64,000 nt of DNA from Candidatus Curtissbacteria bacterium (GTDB lineage Bacteria > Patescibacteria > Microgenomatia > Curtissbacterales > GWA2-41-24), in NCBI GenBank assembly GCA_030647775.1, contig JAUSJC010000005.1:31361-95360 (forward strand), read 5' to 3'. Shown here one piece after another: positions 39,576 through 46,753 of the stretch. How positions within the stretch are numbered: the first letter of the stretch is position 1; every line of letters begins with the position of its first letter. The notes under the pieces were generated by a model, which was not told where the DNA came from, searched no databases, and saw nothing but the letters and a program-made list of their open reading frames with translations. The position numbers were made by a program, and so were the translations under genes.

Positions 39576-40124
39576 TCAGGCAAGGGTTCCAGCACGGGAA
39601 AGATTATCGGCAGGCTTATCAAAATTCCTCCGGTTCCAAACTCTTCTTTCCATATTTTCCAAAACCAGACTGTAAATAACCGGCACCAAGATTATTAGCG
39701 GATATTTAAACCAGCTGCGAGGATCGGAGAAATATACAATCAGGTTTTGGAAATTAAAACCAACAAACACCAAAAAATCCAGCGCCAAAACCGCCACCGA
39801 CCAAAAAAGGCTCGTCCGAAGACCCCGAATCAGAATCTTATCTTGCCTTCTTCTGCGGATTTTTGCCGAGCTCAATCCCTTCTTGAAAAAAGTTACCGTC
39901 AGCCAAAATACCAAAATGGTAAGTACCAAATAAAACCATGGTAAAATAACAAAACCGCCGACAAATATTGCCAAAACCCACAAAAGGACGGCATACCAAA
40001 GAATCCGAAAATCTATCATGGCCAGTGTATCGGGAACCCTACGTATCAATGCCTTTCTTTTTTTGCCAAAGAAGAACTTACTTTTTTTAGAGATATTTAG
40101 ATTAAGAAGCAAACTTAAGGACAA
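39576..40124 (-). CDS. Integral membrane protein, about four helices
   Basis: A 182-residue protein from a TTG at 40124 (a later ATG at 40016 is possible). Helices near residues 40-58, 62-82, 105-123 and 140-160, with basic loops (KIRRRRQDK, ENMERRVWNRRN). Family not recognised. TTGACG-N17-TATTAA (40139-40167 on the minus strand) could drive it from the TTG start. Confidence 0.55.
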   Translation of the reverse strand: MSLSLLLNLNISKKSKFFFGKKRKALIRRVPDTLAMIDFRILWYAVLLWVLAIFVGGFVILPWFYLVLTILVFWLTVTFFKKGLSSAKIRRRRQDKILIRGLRTSLFWSVAVLALDFLVFVGFNFQNLIVYFSDPRSWFKYPLIILVPVIYSLVLENMERRVWNRRNFDKPADNLSRAGTLA

Positions 40125-40288
40125 CTTTTTAAAACTGCCTTTTTAATACGACTTTTTAAAGACTACGTCAACCCACCAAAAAGTTTCCTGATTCAAATCT
40201 AACCGCTTCGAAAATCTGAAGGGTTGTTTAACTTTGACATACGACTTACATTAAAGACTTCTTACGGGGTCAATATGGAAAACTGGGG

Positions 40289-40564
40289 TTAGAAGCTGTT
40301 TAAATCCTTAGAGGTTTGTTCTAGATCGCTGTCAATGCCCTCAAAACTTGTTGATTCCAATTCATTTTGGATATCGCCTACCTCATCAGAACTGCTTACA
40401 CTTTGAACACTTGGTGTACTTTGCGTTGTACCTGTCTGCAAAGTAGTAATCGGGTTAACCCCTTTAACTTTCACCAGAAACAAAACCCCGGCGGCAAGAA
40501 CCGCAACTGCGACTGTGGCCAGAAGCCACATTGAAACCATCCCCTGACGCGGATTACTGTGCAC
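40289..40564 (-). CDS. Small membrane-anchored protein
   Basis: A 91-residue protein with one N-terminal helix (MWLLATVAVAVLAAGVLFLV) and a Ser/Thr/Glu-rich outer tail. No family recognised. It overlaps the upstream coiled-coil protein gene by 11 bp. Confidence 0.55.
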   Translation of the reverse strand: MHSNPRQGMVSMWLLATVAVAVLAAGVLFLVKVKGVNPITTLQTGTTQSTPSVQSVSSSDEVGDIQNELESTSFEGIDSDLEQTSKDLNSF

Positions 40565-41204
40565 TGCCGGTTGCTCCTTTCTCTCTTGAATTTGGCGCCT
40601 GTGAAATTACATCCTTCAAACACGCGTGGTACGACTTTAGCGCCTGGTTACTCTGCTGTATTGCACTAACTTGCGCTTGGGCAAGATCTTTGGCATTTGC
40701 GGCATTGAAATCTATGGACAATACCGAAACCCCCGCATCGGCAATCGACGCGGCCGCCGCCGATTTAACAGAACCGCACGCAGTCAAGGCCGCCTGCATT
40801 GCCGAAACATCCGCGCCGGACGCTTTTAATTTGTCTATTCTCGTCTGAATCTTCCCGGCAATAAGATCTAGCCTATTTAGAGCTTCTCTTCTTGCTGTCA
40901 TGATTTTTTCTATTCTGTCCAGGAACCTTCCAAACCTTTTATCTTGTAACTCTTTTTTCTTTTGTTCCAACTTTGCCTTCAGATCTTCCTTTTTCTGTTT
41001 AAGTTCTTCAATCTTTTGCTCTCGAAGCTGCTTAAAACGGTCAGTGACATTTTTGGGGGTTGTTTTATCTTGAGCCGAAGGCGTACCTGCATTCTTCAAT
41101 ACCCTGTTACCACCGCTCGAATCATCTTCCTCCGCCAAAACCACACTTACGGAAAGAGCAAGCACAAAAAGCGCACAAAAAAACGGGAGAATTATTTTTT
41201 TCAC
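40554..41204 (-). CDS. Secreted coiled-coil protein with signal peptide
   Basis: A 216-residue protein from a GTG start with a clear signal peptide (KKIILPFFCALFVLALSVSVVLAEE, cleavage after VLA). A long Lys/Glu/Gln coiled coil follows (REQKIEELKQKKEDLKAKLEQKKKELQDKRF), then a helical Ala-rich part with two Cys (ALTACGSVKSA, SYHACLKDV). The function is unknown; the helical hairpin form suggests an envelope scaffold. TTGACG-N18-TAAAAT lies upstream (41218-41247, minus strand). Confidence 0.62.
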   Translation of the reverse strand: MKKIILPFFCALFVLALSVSVVLAEEDDSSGGNRVLKNAGTPSAQDKTTPKNVTDRFKQLREQKIEELKQKKEDLKAKLEQKKKELQDKRFGRFLDRIEKIMTARREALNRLDLIAGKIQTRIDKLKASGADVSAMQAALTACGSVKSAAAASIADAGVSVLSIDFNAANAKDLAQAQVSAIQQSNQALKSYHACLKDVISQAPNSREKGATGSAQ

Positions 41205-41217
41205 TGGCAGTACAATT

Positions 41218-41247
41218 ATTTTAAATGAATATCGGCCAACCCGTCAA
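41218..41247 (-). promoter_or_regulatory. Promoter of the coiled-coil protein gene
   Basis: On the minus strand: TTGACG (41242-41247), 18-bp spacer, TAAAAT (41218-41223), 13 bp to the GTG at 41204. Confidence 0.55.
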
Positions 41248-41259
41248 GTAAGAATAGTT

Positions 41260-41676
41260 TTACTGGCTAGTTGGCAAGACCGATATCGTAATTGCTGTCG
41301 TTTCCCCGTCTGCCGCCGTGTTTACTATTATGGTTCCCTGCTGCGTCTGGTTTTTAATATCAAAGGTAAAACTGTTTACTCCGCTTGCCGAAACGCTTGC
41401 ATCCCAACCAAGAGTTGGCAAAGTTTCGCTGTAGAATTTTACGACCCGAGAAAGATCACCACCGGTTATAAGACTCGCTCCGAATTTTCCCTCGAAACCA
41501 TAAGATTCAACTACTTGGGCACCTTTATAAAGCGGCACGGATGGAAACCCCGGCGCAGCAGCACCGCGGATATACTCGTCTTTACCGGTCATATCTTGTT
41601 GCCCCACACTAGGAATACAGCCCGAAAGCAAAAACGGAACACAAACTAGAAAAAATAAAATTTTCTTTGCTCTCAT
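41260..41676 (-). CDS. Small lipoprotein
   Basis: A 138-residue protein with a lipoprotein signal (ILFFLVCVPFLLSGC, lipobox LSGC at residues 17-20). The mature part has a beta-rich fold (VPLYKGAQVVESYGFEGKFGASLITGGDLSRVVKFYSETLPTLGW) similar to small uncharacterised envelope lipoproteins. It lies 3' of dnaX, separated by GAATT-type repeats. Confidence 0.68.
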   Translation of the reverse strand: MRAKKILFFLVCVPFLLSGCIPSVGQQDMTGKDEYIRGAAAPGFPSVPLYKGAQVVESYGFEGKFGASLITGGDLSRVVKFYSETLPTLGWDASVSASGVNSFTFDIKNQTQQGTIIVNTAADGETTAITISVLPTSQ

Positions 41677-41684
41677 TTGTAAAA

Positions 41685-41740
41685 ATTCGGATTAAGAATT
41701 CGAATCAATTCGGACCAACAATTCGGATAAATTCGGGGGC
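41685..41740. repeat. GAATTCGGAT-type intergenic repeat (dnaX/lipoprotein)
   Basis: Several ATTCGGA(T/C) units in a row between dnaX and the lipoprotein gene. Same family as at 32211, 43412, 43905, 44362, 45238 and 55150. Confidence 0.75.
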
Positions 41741-43399
41741 TCATTTAGAAAAGATCTCGGCGGCCATTTTGGAAAGCTCGTCATCGCCAATTTCGGCGAC
41801 ATCGGAAACGGTCACTGTTTTGGTCGGCCGGCTTTCGCGGTTTGCCAAAACAAATTTCAAAGAAACCGGCTTTCCCAAAACTTCTTCCAAAACTTCACAC
41901 AGTAAATTCATAATCTTCGGCTCTTCAAGTTTTTCCTTGTGAAACTTAAAAAATACCTCCAGTACCAGATTAACACCGTCAAACGCGCTTGGTCTAGTTG
42001 ATTTCAAAAGTGCCACCACATGGGCGTTGACCGGCCGCACTTTTGCCAAAAATTCTCCCCATTTTGCTTCCAAATCCGCCATAGATTTTGCCGATGCTTT
42101 GGAAACTTTTACCGTTTCTTTTTTTGGCGCGCGGGGAGACTCGACATGAAGCGATGTCTCTAATGCTTCACTCTCATTATGGGTGGCGCGGGCGGAGGGA
42201 GTCCCATCGAGCGCCCGCAGGTCAGATGATCGAATCTGATTACGGTTCGAGTTAGTACTGACCGCGGACGCAGGGATGCGAGACGAGCCCGCGACAGGAC
42301 CCATCCCCTCCTCTACTTCCGGCAAAAATTTACAAACTGCCAAAGTTAAGGATATTTCGGGAAGCGGGAAAAGATGGGTTTCAGATTCTGCCACCAGAAG
42401 CAATTTCATTAAGTTTTGGATCTCGGAATATGTGGCCTTTTGGGCAAGCTCTTGCGTCTCGTCTTGTCCGCCTTTACCCGTTTGAACACCTGCGCCGATT
42501 TTTATAAACAATAATTTTTTAAGAAGAAGAATCGCATCAAGAATAAAGGTTTGAATATCGTGTGTTGTTCCGATTTCTTCTACCTTCAAGACACTCGCTC
42601 TCAAATCTTTGCCAAAAACGGCTTCCAAGAATTCATAGAGCGCTTTGGCACTCGTCAGCTTATATGCCGCTTTAACATCTTTTTCTGATATTGTTTTTTT
42701 TGCCGATGCCAGCTGGTCTAGAATCGAAAGCGCGTCGCGGTATGAACCGTCAGCCGCCTTAGCAATCGCCCCTATCGCCTCTTTTTCGATTTTGATATTC
42801 TCCAGCTTGGCAATTTTCAAAGTTACTCGGGAAAGGTCACCGGCCGTCGCCTTTTTGAAATTAAACCGCGTGAGCCGCGAAATAATTGTCGCCGGCAGTT
42901 TTTCGGGAAGGGTTGTACATAAAATAAAAATCGCGTGCGCCGGCGGCTCTTCCAAAGTTTTTAGAAGCGCATTAAATGCCTCCGGGGTTAACATATGCAC
43001 TTCGTCGATTATATAGACTTTAAACCTGCCGGAAACAGGCGAAAGTTTAATTTTATCCCGAAGATCCCTGATCTCATCAATCCCGCGGTTAGAAGCCGCG
43101 TCTATTTCTATAAGGTCAAGATACGACCCGTCGCCAGTTGCCCGGCAGGCATTACATTTATTGCAGGGCTCACCATATTTTTGACTATCTCTTTTCTTAC
43201 CTCCATAGACCTCACAATTCACCGCTTTTGCAAAAATCCGTGCCGTCGATGTCTTTCCGCTCCCGCGCGGCCCGGAAAATAAATAACCATGGCTAATTTT
43301 TCCGGAAACCAAACTGGAAAGAAGCGCTTCGCGCACATGATCCTGCCCGATTAAATCGGCAAGTTTCTGCGGCCTATATTTTCTATAAAAAACAGCCAT
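41741..43399 (-). CDS. dnaX: DNA polymerase III subunit gamma/tau with repeat insertion
   Basis: Clamp-loader ATPase. Motifs: FRPQ-like YRKYRPQKLADLIGQDHV, Walker A GPRGSGKTSTARIFAKAVNC, zinc-finger cysteines spaced CEVY..CNKCNAC, Walker B IIDEVHMLTPEAFNALLKTLEEPP, and domain III to about residue 360. Behind it, residues 366-405 (GPVAGSSRIP ... RALDGTPSARAT) are encoded by a ~120-bp repeat also found in topA. A short tau-like C-terminus of about 145 residues follows. 552 residues in total. Confidence 0.95.
   Translation of the reverse strand: MAVFYRKYRPQKLADLIGQDHVREALLSSLVSGKISHGYLFSGPRGSGKTSTARIFAKAVNCEVYGGKKRDSQKYGEPCNKCNACRATGDGSYLDLIEIDAASNRGIDEIRDLRDKIKLSPVSGRFKVYIIDEVHMLTPEAFNALLKTLEEPPAHAIFILCTTLPEKLPATIISRLTRFNFKKATAGDLSRVTLKIAKLENIKIEKEAIGAIAKAADGSYRDALSILDQLASAKKTISEKDVKAAYKLTSAKALYEFLEAVFGKDLRASVLKVEEIGTTHDIQTFILDAILLLKKLLFIKIGAGVQTGKGGQDETQELAQKATYSEIQNLMKLLLVAESETHLFPLPEISLTLAVCKFLPEVEEGMGPVAGSSRIPASAVSTNSNRNQIRSSDLRALDGTPSARATHNESEALETSLHVESPRAPKKETVKVSKASAKSMADLEAKWGEFLAKVRPVNAHVVALLKSTRPSAFDGVNLVLEVFFKFHKEKLEEPKIMNLLCEVLEEVLGKPVSLKFVLANRESRPTKTVTVSDVAEIGDDELSKMAAEIFSK
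42181..42302. repeat. ~120-bp LDGTPSA-type repeat inside dnaX
   Basis: Begins GGGTGGCGCGGGCGGAGGGA and ends CGCGACAGGACCC, with shared inner blocks GTCCCATCGAGC, CCCGCAGG, GGTTCGAGT, AGTACTG and GACGAGCCC. Read in frame between domain III and the tail of DnaX. The second copy is at 62453-62571 in topA. Confidence 0.88.
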
Positions 43400-43411
43400 C
43401 CTAATTTTCCC

Positions 43412-43480
43412 GAATTATTACTCCTAATTTAATCCGAATTATTCGGGTGAATTCGGACAAAGAATTCGGATCAATTCGCG
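43412..43480. repeat. GAATTCGGAT-type intergenic repeat (ybeY/dnaX)
   Basis: AATCCGAATTATTCGGGTGA and AATTCGGATCAATTCGCG units between ybeY and dnaX. Confidence 0.75.
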
Positions 43481-43482
43481 TC

Positions 43483-43899
43483 TTACTCATGGTGCTTCCC
43501 CAACAAATGTTCTACGCCGTGGGCCGTAAGCTTTAAAACTTCCGCATCCACCATTACGTCATCCTTAGCCGCACAAAGCAGCACTTCCGGCCAACAGAGC
43601 ACCACATCCCCCAGTCGGAGAACTTCATCGGGCGCGCCGGCAAACCCATGCTCTTGCCCTGAACGAACGGAGCGAGTCGAAGGGTCTTCGATTGGGAAAG
43701 ACAAGACTTCATGGTTCCGAGAGTCCTTTAGATATTTATCCGTCAGGGCTTTCATTTTACGCCTTCCCACCACCGAAACCGAAACCTCGGCATCAATATC
43801 CACAATTTTTTCCTTTTCAAAAACCTCCAGAACCGCTTTCCGGAGTACTTTACGGTTTACGGGATATCTAGGATCAGTACTAATCAAGACTTTAATCAT
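43483..43899 (-). CDS. ybeY: Endoribonuclease YbeY with in-frame repeat
   Basis: Metal-dependent RNase for 16S rRNA 3' maturation and ribosome quality control. The zinc-binding H-x3-H-x5-H pattern is in HGVEHLLGKHHE at the very C-terminus, and the conserved LTDKYLKDSRNHEVLSFP precedes it. Between LSFPIE and LGDVVLCWPEV, about 22 residues (DPSTRSVRSGQEHGFAGAPD) derive partly from a CTTCGACTCGCTCCGTTC-type repeat. Family members have only a few residues there. Confidence 0.92.
   Translation of the reverse strand: MIKVLISTDPRYPVNRKVLRKAVLEVFEKEKIVDIDAEVSVSVVGRRKMKALTDKYLKDSRNHEVLSFPIEDPSTRSVRSGQEHGFAGAPDEVLRLGDVVLCWPEVLLCAAKDDVMVDAEVLKLTAHGVEHLLGKHHE
43651..43689. repeat. CCCTGAACGAACGGAGCGAG repeat inside ybeY
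   Basis: A 39-bp element of the widely distributed ...GAACGGAGCGAGTCGAAGGG type, encoding DPSTRSVRSGQE in YbeY. Confidence 0.8.
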
Positions 43900-43904
43900 T
43901 TCCC

Positions 43905-43985
43905 TAATTCATCCCAATTATTTCTCCGAATTAAATCCAAATTATTCGAATTAATTCGGACTAAGAATTCGTGTCAATTCGTGTC
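43905..43985. repeat. GAATTCGTGT-type intergenic repeat (GxxExxY/ybeY)
   Basis: Multiple AATTCG units between the GxxExxY gene and ybeY. On the minus strand the copy supplies the last codons of the GxxExxY protein (KTRIDTNS) and its stop. Confidence 0.75.
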
Positions 43986-44365
43986 TTTAAATCCGAATTC
44001 AAAATTCTTTCATATGCTAAGCTTGCGGATCGGAAATTTGCTAATATCCCAAGTTCCAACTTTCTTGCTTTTAAATAAGCCAGAACCTGATGAAAATCTC
44101 GGGGCAAAAGACAAGGAACTGCCTTAATCTCTAAAATCACTTTTTTCTCTATTAAAAAGTCCGAAAAGTACTTTCCAATCTTAGCATCTTTATATTTAAG
44201 GTCAACTTCCAACTCCTTCTCAAACTTTAAATTATTCTCTTTTAAGGCTTCCGCAACTGCCCTTTGATAATATTTCTCCTGATAACGATTACCCAATCTA
44301 GTATGAACATCGAATAAAATCCCGACGAGCTTATAACTCAATTCTTTCTCTATAATCCTTGGCAT
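43961..44365 (-). CDS. GxxExxY protein (PD-(D/E)XK nuclease fold)
   Basis: A 134-residue protein of the GxxExxY family: ELSYKLVGILFDVHTRLGNRYQEKYYQRAVAEALKENNL, where G-NRY-QEKYYQ matches the family signature, then the FLIEKKVILEIKAV strand carrying the nuclease-like E-x-K and YLKARKLELGILANF. The biological role of the family is unknown. The final nine residues come from an intergenic repeat. A repeat copy also lies before the start. Confidence 0.83.
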   Translation of the reverse strand: MPRIIEKELSYKLVGILFDVHTRLGNRYQEKYYQRAVAEALKENNLKFEKELEVDLKYKDAKIGKYFSDFLIEKKVILEIKAVPCLLPRDFHQVLAYLKARKLELGILANFRSASLAYERILNSDLKTRIDTNS

Positions 44366-44405
44366 TAATTTGGATAAATTCGGACTAAGAATTCGTATAA
44401 ATTAG
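44362..44405. repeat. GAATTCGTAT-type intergenic repeat (yqeY/GxxExxY)
   Basis: AATTCGGACTAAGAATTCG with flanking TTTGGATAAATTC and ATAAATTAGG. Confidence 0.7.
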
Positions 44406-44851
44406 GATCCCAGTTTTCTCTTCACTATTTCTGCCACTTTTCCTCCGTCTGCTCTTGTCCGCGCGCTTGAAAGGACAGTCGACATTACCCTTCCCAAATC
44501 CGCCGGTCCGCTGGCACCAACCGCGGCAATTGCCTCATCCACCATCTTTTCAAGTTCCTCGTCAGTCAATGGCTGGGGCAAATATTTTTGTAAGATAGAA
44601 AGCTCTGCCATTTCTTTTTGTACTAAATCCTGCCGGTTGCCCGCCTCAAAAGCCTCAATCGATTCATTATGCCTCTTTGCCGCTTTGCCAATCTCCAAAA
44701 GGATCTCTTCGTCGGTAAGTTCATCCCGTTTGGCAATTTTGGCATTATGAAGGCCTGCAATTAAAAACCGCAAGGCAGAAACCGCGACTTCATCCTTCGC
44801 CTTCAAAGCAGTTGTCAAATCCTGATTTAGTTCTCCCAATAATACTGGCAT
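44402..44851 (-). CDS. yqeY: GatB/YqeY domain protein
   Basis: A 149-residue helical protein homologous to the tRNA-binding tail of GatB: LNQDLTTALKAKDEVAVSALRFLIAGLHNAKIAKRDELTDEEILLEIGKAAKRHNESIEAFEAGNRQDLVQKE, LQKYLPQPLTDEEL and the C-terminal DLGRVMSTVL. It commonly follows rpsU, as here. The leader carries the composite AAGCTCTCTTAT/TGCGGT repeat. Confidence 0.93.
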   Translation of the reverse strand: MPVLLGELNQDLTTALKAKDEVAVSALRFLIAGLHNAKIAKRDELTDEEILLEIGKAAKRHNESIEAFEAGNRQDLVQKEMAELSILQKYLPQPLTDEELEKMVDEAIAAVGASGPADLGRVMSTVLSSARTRADGGKVAEIVKRKLGS

Positions 44852-44869
44852 ATTCCCTTTTCTTAATTT

Positions 44870-44945
44870 TGAGCTTACGAAAAATAAGCTCTCTTATTCG
44901 GATCTATAGGCCCGCAGTCCTGAGTTCTCGAAGGACGAGAACCGC
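44870..44945. repeat. Composite repeat upstream of yqeY
   Basis: On the minus strand: a TGCGGTTCTCG block with a GTTCTCG/CGAGAAC hairpin, CTGCGGGCCT, then AAGCTCTCTTAT (44886-44897). Same arrangement as upstream of cysS. Confidence 0.7.
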
Positions 44946-44964
44946 ATGGCACTGTATATTCGGA

Positions 44965-45020
44965 GTAATAATTCGCCTGCCCGACTTCGCTTTGACGAAG
45001 TCAATGCGGGCGGGGATCAA
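44965..45020. repeat. Hairpin repeat between rpsU and yqeY
   Basis: CCCGACTTCG/CGAAGTCAATGCGGG forms a strong hairpin inside a GAATT-type repeat context. It may end transcription from rpsU, but no T run follows. Confidence 0.55.
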
Positions 45021-45028
45021 TTCGTGTC

Positions 45029-45217
45029 TTAAAACTTACTCCTAATATATTTTTTCCTGGCCATTTGGATTTTTTGCTGCCTTTTTAATGAAGGCTTCAA
45101 ATAATGTTCCCGTTTTTTTATCTCCTGCAAAATACCTTCGTTTTGAACCTTCTTATTAAATTTACGAATTAGGGAATCCACAGATTCTCCGGGTTGGGCT
45201 ACTACTTTTGTTGCCAT
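45029..45217 (-). CDS. rpsU: Ribosomal protein bS21
   Basis: A 62-residue basic protein of the 30S near the anti-Shine-Dalgarno helix: VVAQPGESVDSLIRKFNKKVQNEGILQEIKKREHYLKPSLKRQQKIQMARKKYIRSKF. It precedes yqeY, a common pairing. Confidence 0.93.
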   Translation of the reverse strand: MATKVVAQPGESVDSLIRKFNKKVQNEGILQEIKKREHYLKPSLKRQQKIQMARKKYIRSKF

Positions 45218-45237
45218 ATGCTAAATCAACACCTCCT

Positions 45238-45335
45238 CATATCCGAATCTTCCCAAATTCTTACTCCAAATTTTCCCGAATTGCTTCCACTCTAGATTTG
45301 GATTAATTCGGACTAACAATTCGGATAAATTCGGG
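45238..45335. repeat. GAATTCGGAT-type intergenic repeat (HIT/rpsU)
   Basis: About 100 bp of CCGAATCTTCCCAAATTC and TTAATTCGGACTAACAATTC units between the HIT gene and rpsU. Confidence 0.72.
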
Positions 45336-45339
45336 TCTC

Positions 45340-45675
45340 TCATAATTGACTCCATTTTATTGTACTCCCTGCTACCAAGTGCATGTGCAAGTGCGGTACG
45401 TGCTGATACCGTCCGCCATTAAAAGCCAGGCGAAAAGCCTCAAGTCTTCTTTCGGATATTAATTTTTGGGCCACCGCAAACATATCTTCCAGCGCTTCCC
45501 CATCTCCTTTTTTAACTGTTAAAACCGAATCGATATGCCTCTTTGGGAAAATTAAAACGTGACTCGCAGCCACCGGATTAATATCGTTTATCGCCATAAC
45601 CGTATCAGTTTGGTAAACCGGCGCGCTTTTGATTTCCCCTTTTACTATTTTACAAAAAATGCAGTCCTTTGCCAT
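45340..45675 (-). CDS. HIT-family nucleotide-binding protein
   Basis: The ATG at 45675 gives the usual start MAKDCIFCKIVKGEIKSAPVYQTD. The histidine triad is H-V-P-H-LHMHL-VAG at residues about 95-103. It also has DINPVAASHVLIFPKRHIDSV. About 111 residues, typical of HinT-type purine nucleoside phosphoramidases. The 24 codons open upstream are partly repeat DNA and are excluded. Its neighbours are ribosomal and DNA-metabolism genes. Confidence 0.92.
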   Translation of the reverse strand: MAKDCIFCKIVKGEIKSAPVYQTDTVMAINDINPVAASHVLIFPKRHIDSVLTVKKGDGEALEDMFAVAQKLISERRLEAFRLAFNGGRYQHVPHLHMHLVAGSTIKWSQL

Positions 45676-45742
45676 TTTATATTGAATTCGCAGTTTAGCT
45701 TCTTTTGCCAAAAATTTTATCTTTTTGATCATTTTCTCTCTT

Positions 45743-45802
45743 GTCATCCTGAACTCGATTCAGGATCTATATAGATTCCGAAATAAATTCGGAATGACAA
45801 CT
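45743..45802. repeat. GTCATCCTGAACTC palindrome upstream of HIT
   Basis: GTCATCCTGAACTCGATTCA with GGATCT, and a second ATTCCGAAATAAATTCGGAATGAC element directly behind. Same family as the elements beside GIY-YIG copy 2. Confidence 0.78.
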
Positions 45803-45810
45803 TATTCTTT

Positions 45811-46650
45811 TTATGCTCTCTCAAGGATTTTTATCACCTGATCCAACTCCAGTTTCGTCGGGCGCATAGTCGGGTTCCGGGTCGATCCGTTTCTTAGCAA
45901 TTTTTTCGAAGCATGCAAAAACCACGTTGCGTCGGGGTCTGCTTTTTGGAAATCCTCATAGGCGCGCGTCAAATCAGCGCTGTGGGCGTTTGAACCGGTA
46001 ATCCGAATATAGCCTTTACCCGGGTCTTTGCGCACAACAACCGCATAACCGCCCTTAATCGCCGCATCCAAAACCGAATCGTTGGAAGTATAAATCGCCA
46101 CACCATTTCCCCATCTTGTCTTGAATTTCTCGCCCCCGCTAACTTCCTCTTCTGCCTTAACTTTTTGCTGCATAACCCTGTAAACTGCCTCCAAACCTTC
46201 GATTGTTAATCCCACATAGCGATCGTCTTCCCGCCCGTACATCATCTTCCAACCCGTTAAAACATTGTGGAGGGAAAATTCCCAACGGTCAGAAGCCGGC
46301 TCCGGCCATTTGTAAGCATCATACGCATGGTCAAGTTCCGTAATAACCTCAATCATTCTGGAAATTGCTTTGTCATCGGCAGAAATATAACCCTCACGGA
46401 CCAGCCATTCGTAGACCAACTGCGCTCCACAGGTAAAATCGTTTGTCTGGTGATGGTCAAAGCGGCCCATGCCGGTATCGACATGGACAATATCGGGGTC
46501 GCTGTCAACGGCCTGATTGTTGTAAGTCGTACCCGCCGGAACAAACGCTATGCGCGCATTTTTAAAGTCTGGGTGAAATTTTCGAAGCAGCCAAATAGCC
46601 GGGATTCCGTCAAGATCCGGCGAGTTGTGAGTAACAATAAGTTTGCCCAT
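45811..46650 (-). CDS. DHH-superfamily (MYG1-like) phosphoesterase-related protein
   Basis: A 279-residue protein. The N-terminus LIVTHNSPDLDGIPAIWLLRKF and the later VHVDTGMGRFDHHQT show the metal-binding Asp/His pattern of DHH phosphoesterases, closest in layout to MYG1-type proteins (D-G-x-FDHHQ). ELDHAYDAYKWPEP supplies a further Asp/His pair. It may be a 3'-5' exonuclease or a nucleotide phosphoesterase. The C-terminal RNPTMRPTKLELDQVI is not assigned. Confidence 0.75.
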   Translation of the reverse strand: MGKLIVTHNSPDLDGIPAIWLLRKFHPDFKNARIAFVPAGTTYNNQAVDSDPDIVHVDTGMGRFDHHQTNDFTCGAQLVYEWLVREGYISADDKAISRMIEVITELDHAYDAYKWPEPASDRWEFSLHNVLTGWKMMYGREDDRYVGLTIEGLEAVYRVMQQKVKAEEEVSGGEKFKTRWGNGVAIYTSNDSVLDAAIKGGYAVVVRKDPGKGYIRITGSNAHSADLTRAYEDFQKADPDATWFLHASKKLLRNGSTRNPTMRPTKLELDQVIKILERA

Positions 46651-46753
46651 TAATCATTTCAAAAAAAGAAAATACACTTCCTTCCTAATTTTCTGTTAAC
46701 CGTGAACAGTCAACTGTCAACCTATTTTATCTTTTCCCCAAATTTTTGGCAAA

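Noticed and set aside
40125..40288. Hidden small gene in the 164-bp gap
   Set aside because: AT-rich with TTTTTAAA-type repeats and a possible promoter for the membrane protein at 40124; no convincing open frame.
44852..45028. tRNA or small RNA gene in the yqeY-rpsU gap
   Set aside because: The hairpins belong to dispersed repeats; no cloverleaf or TTCGA-type T arm in the right spacing.
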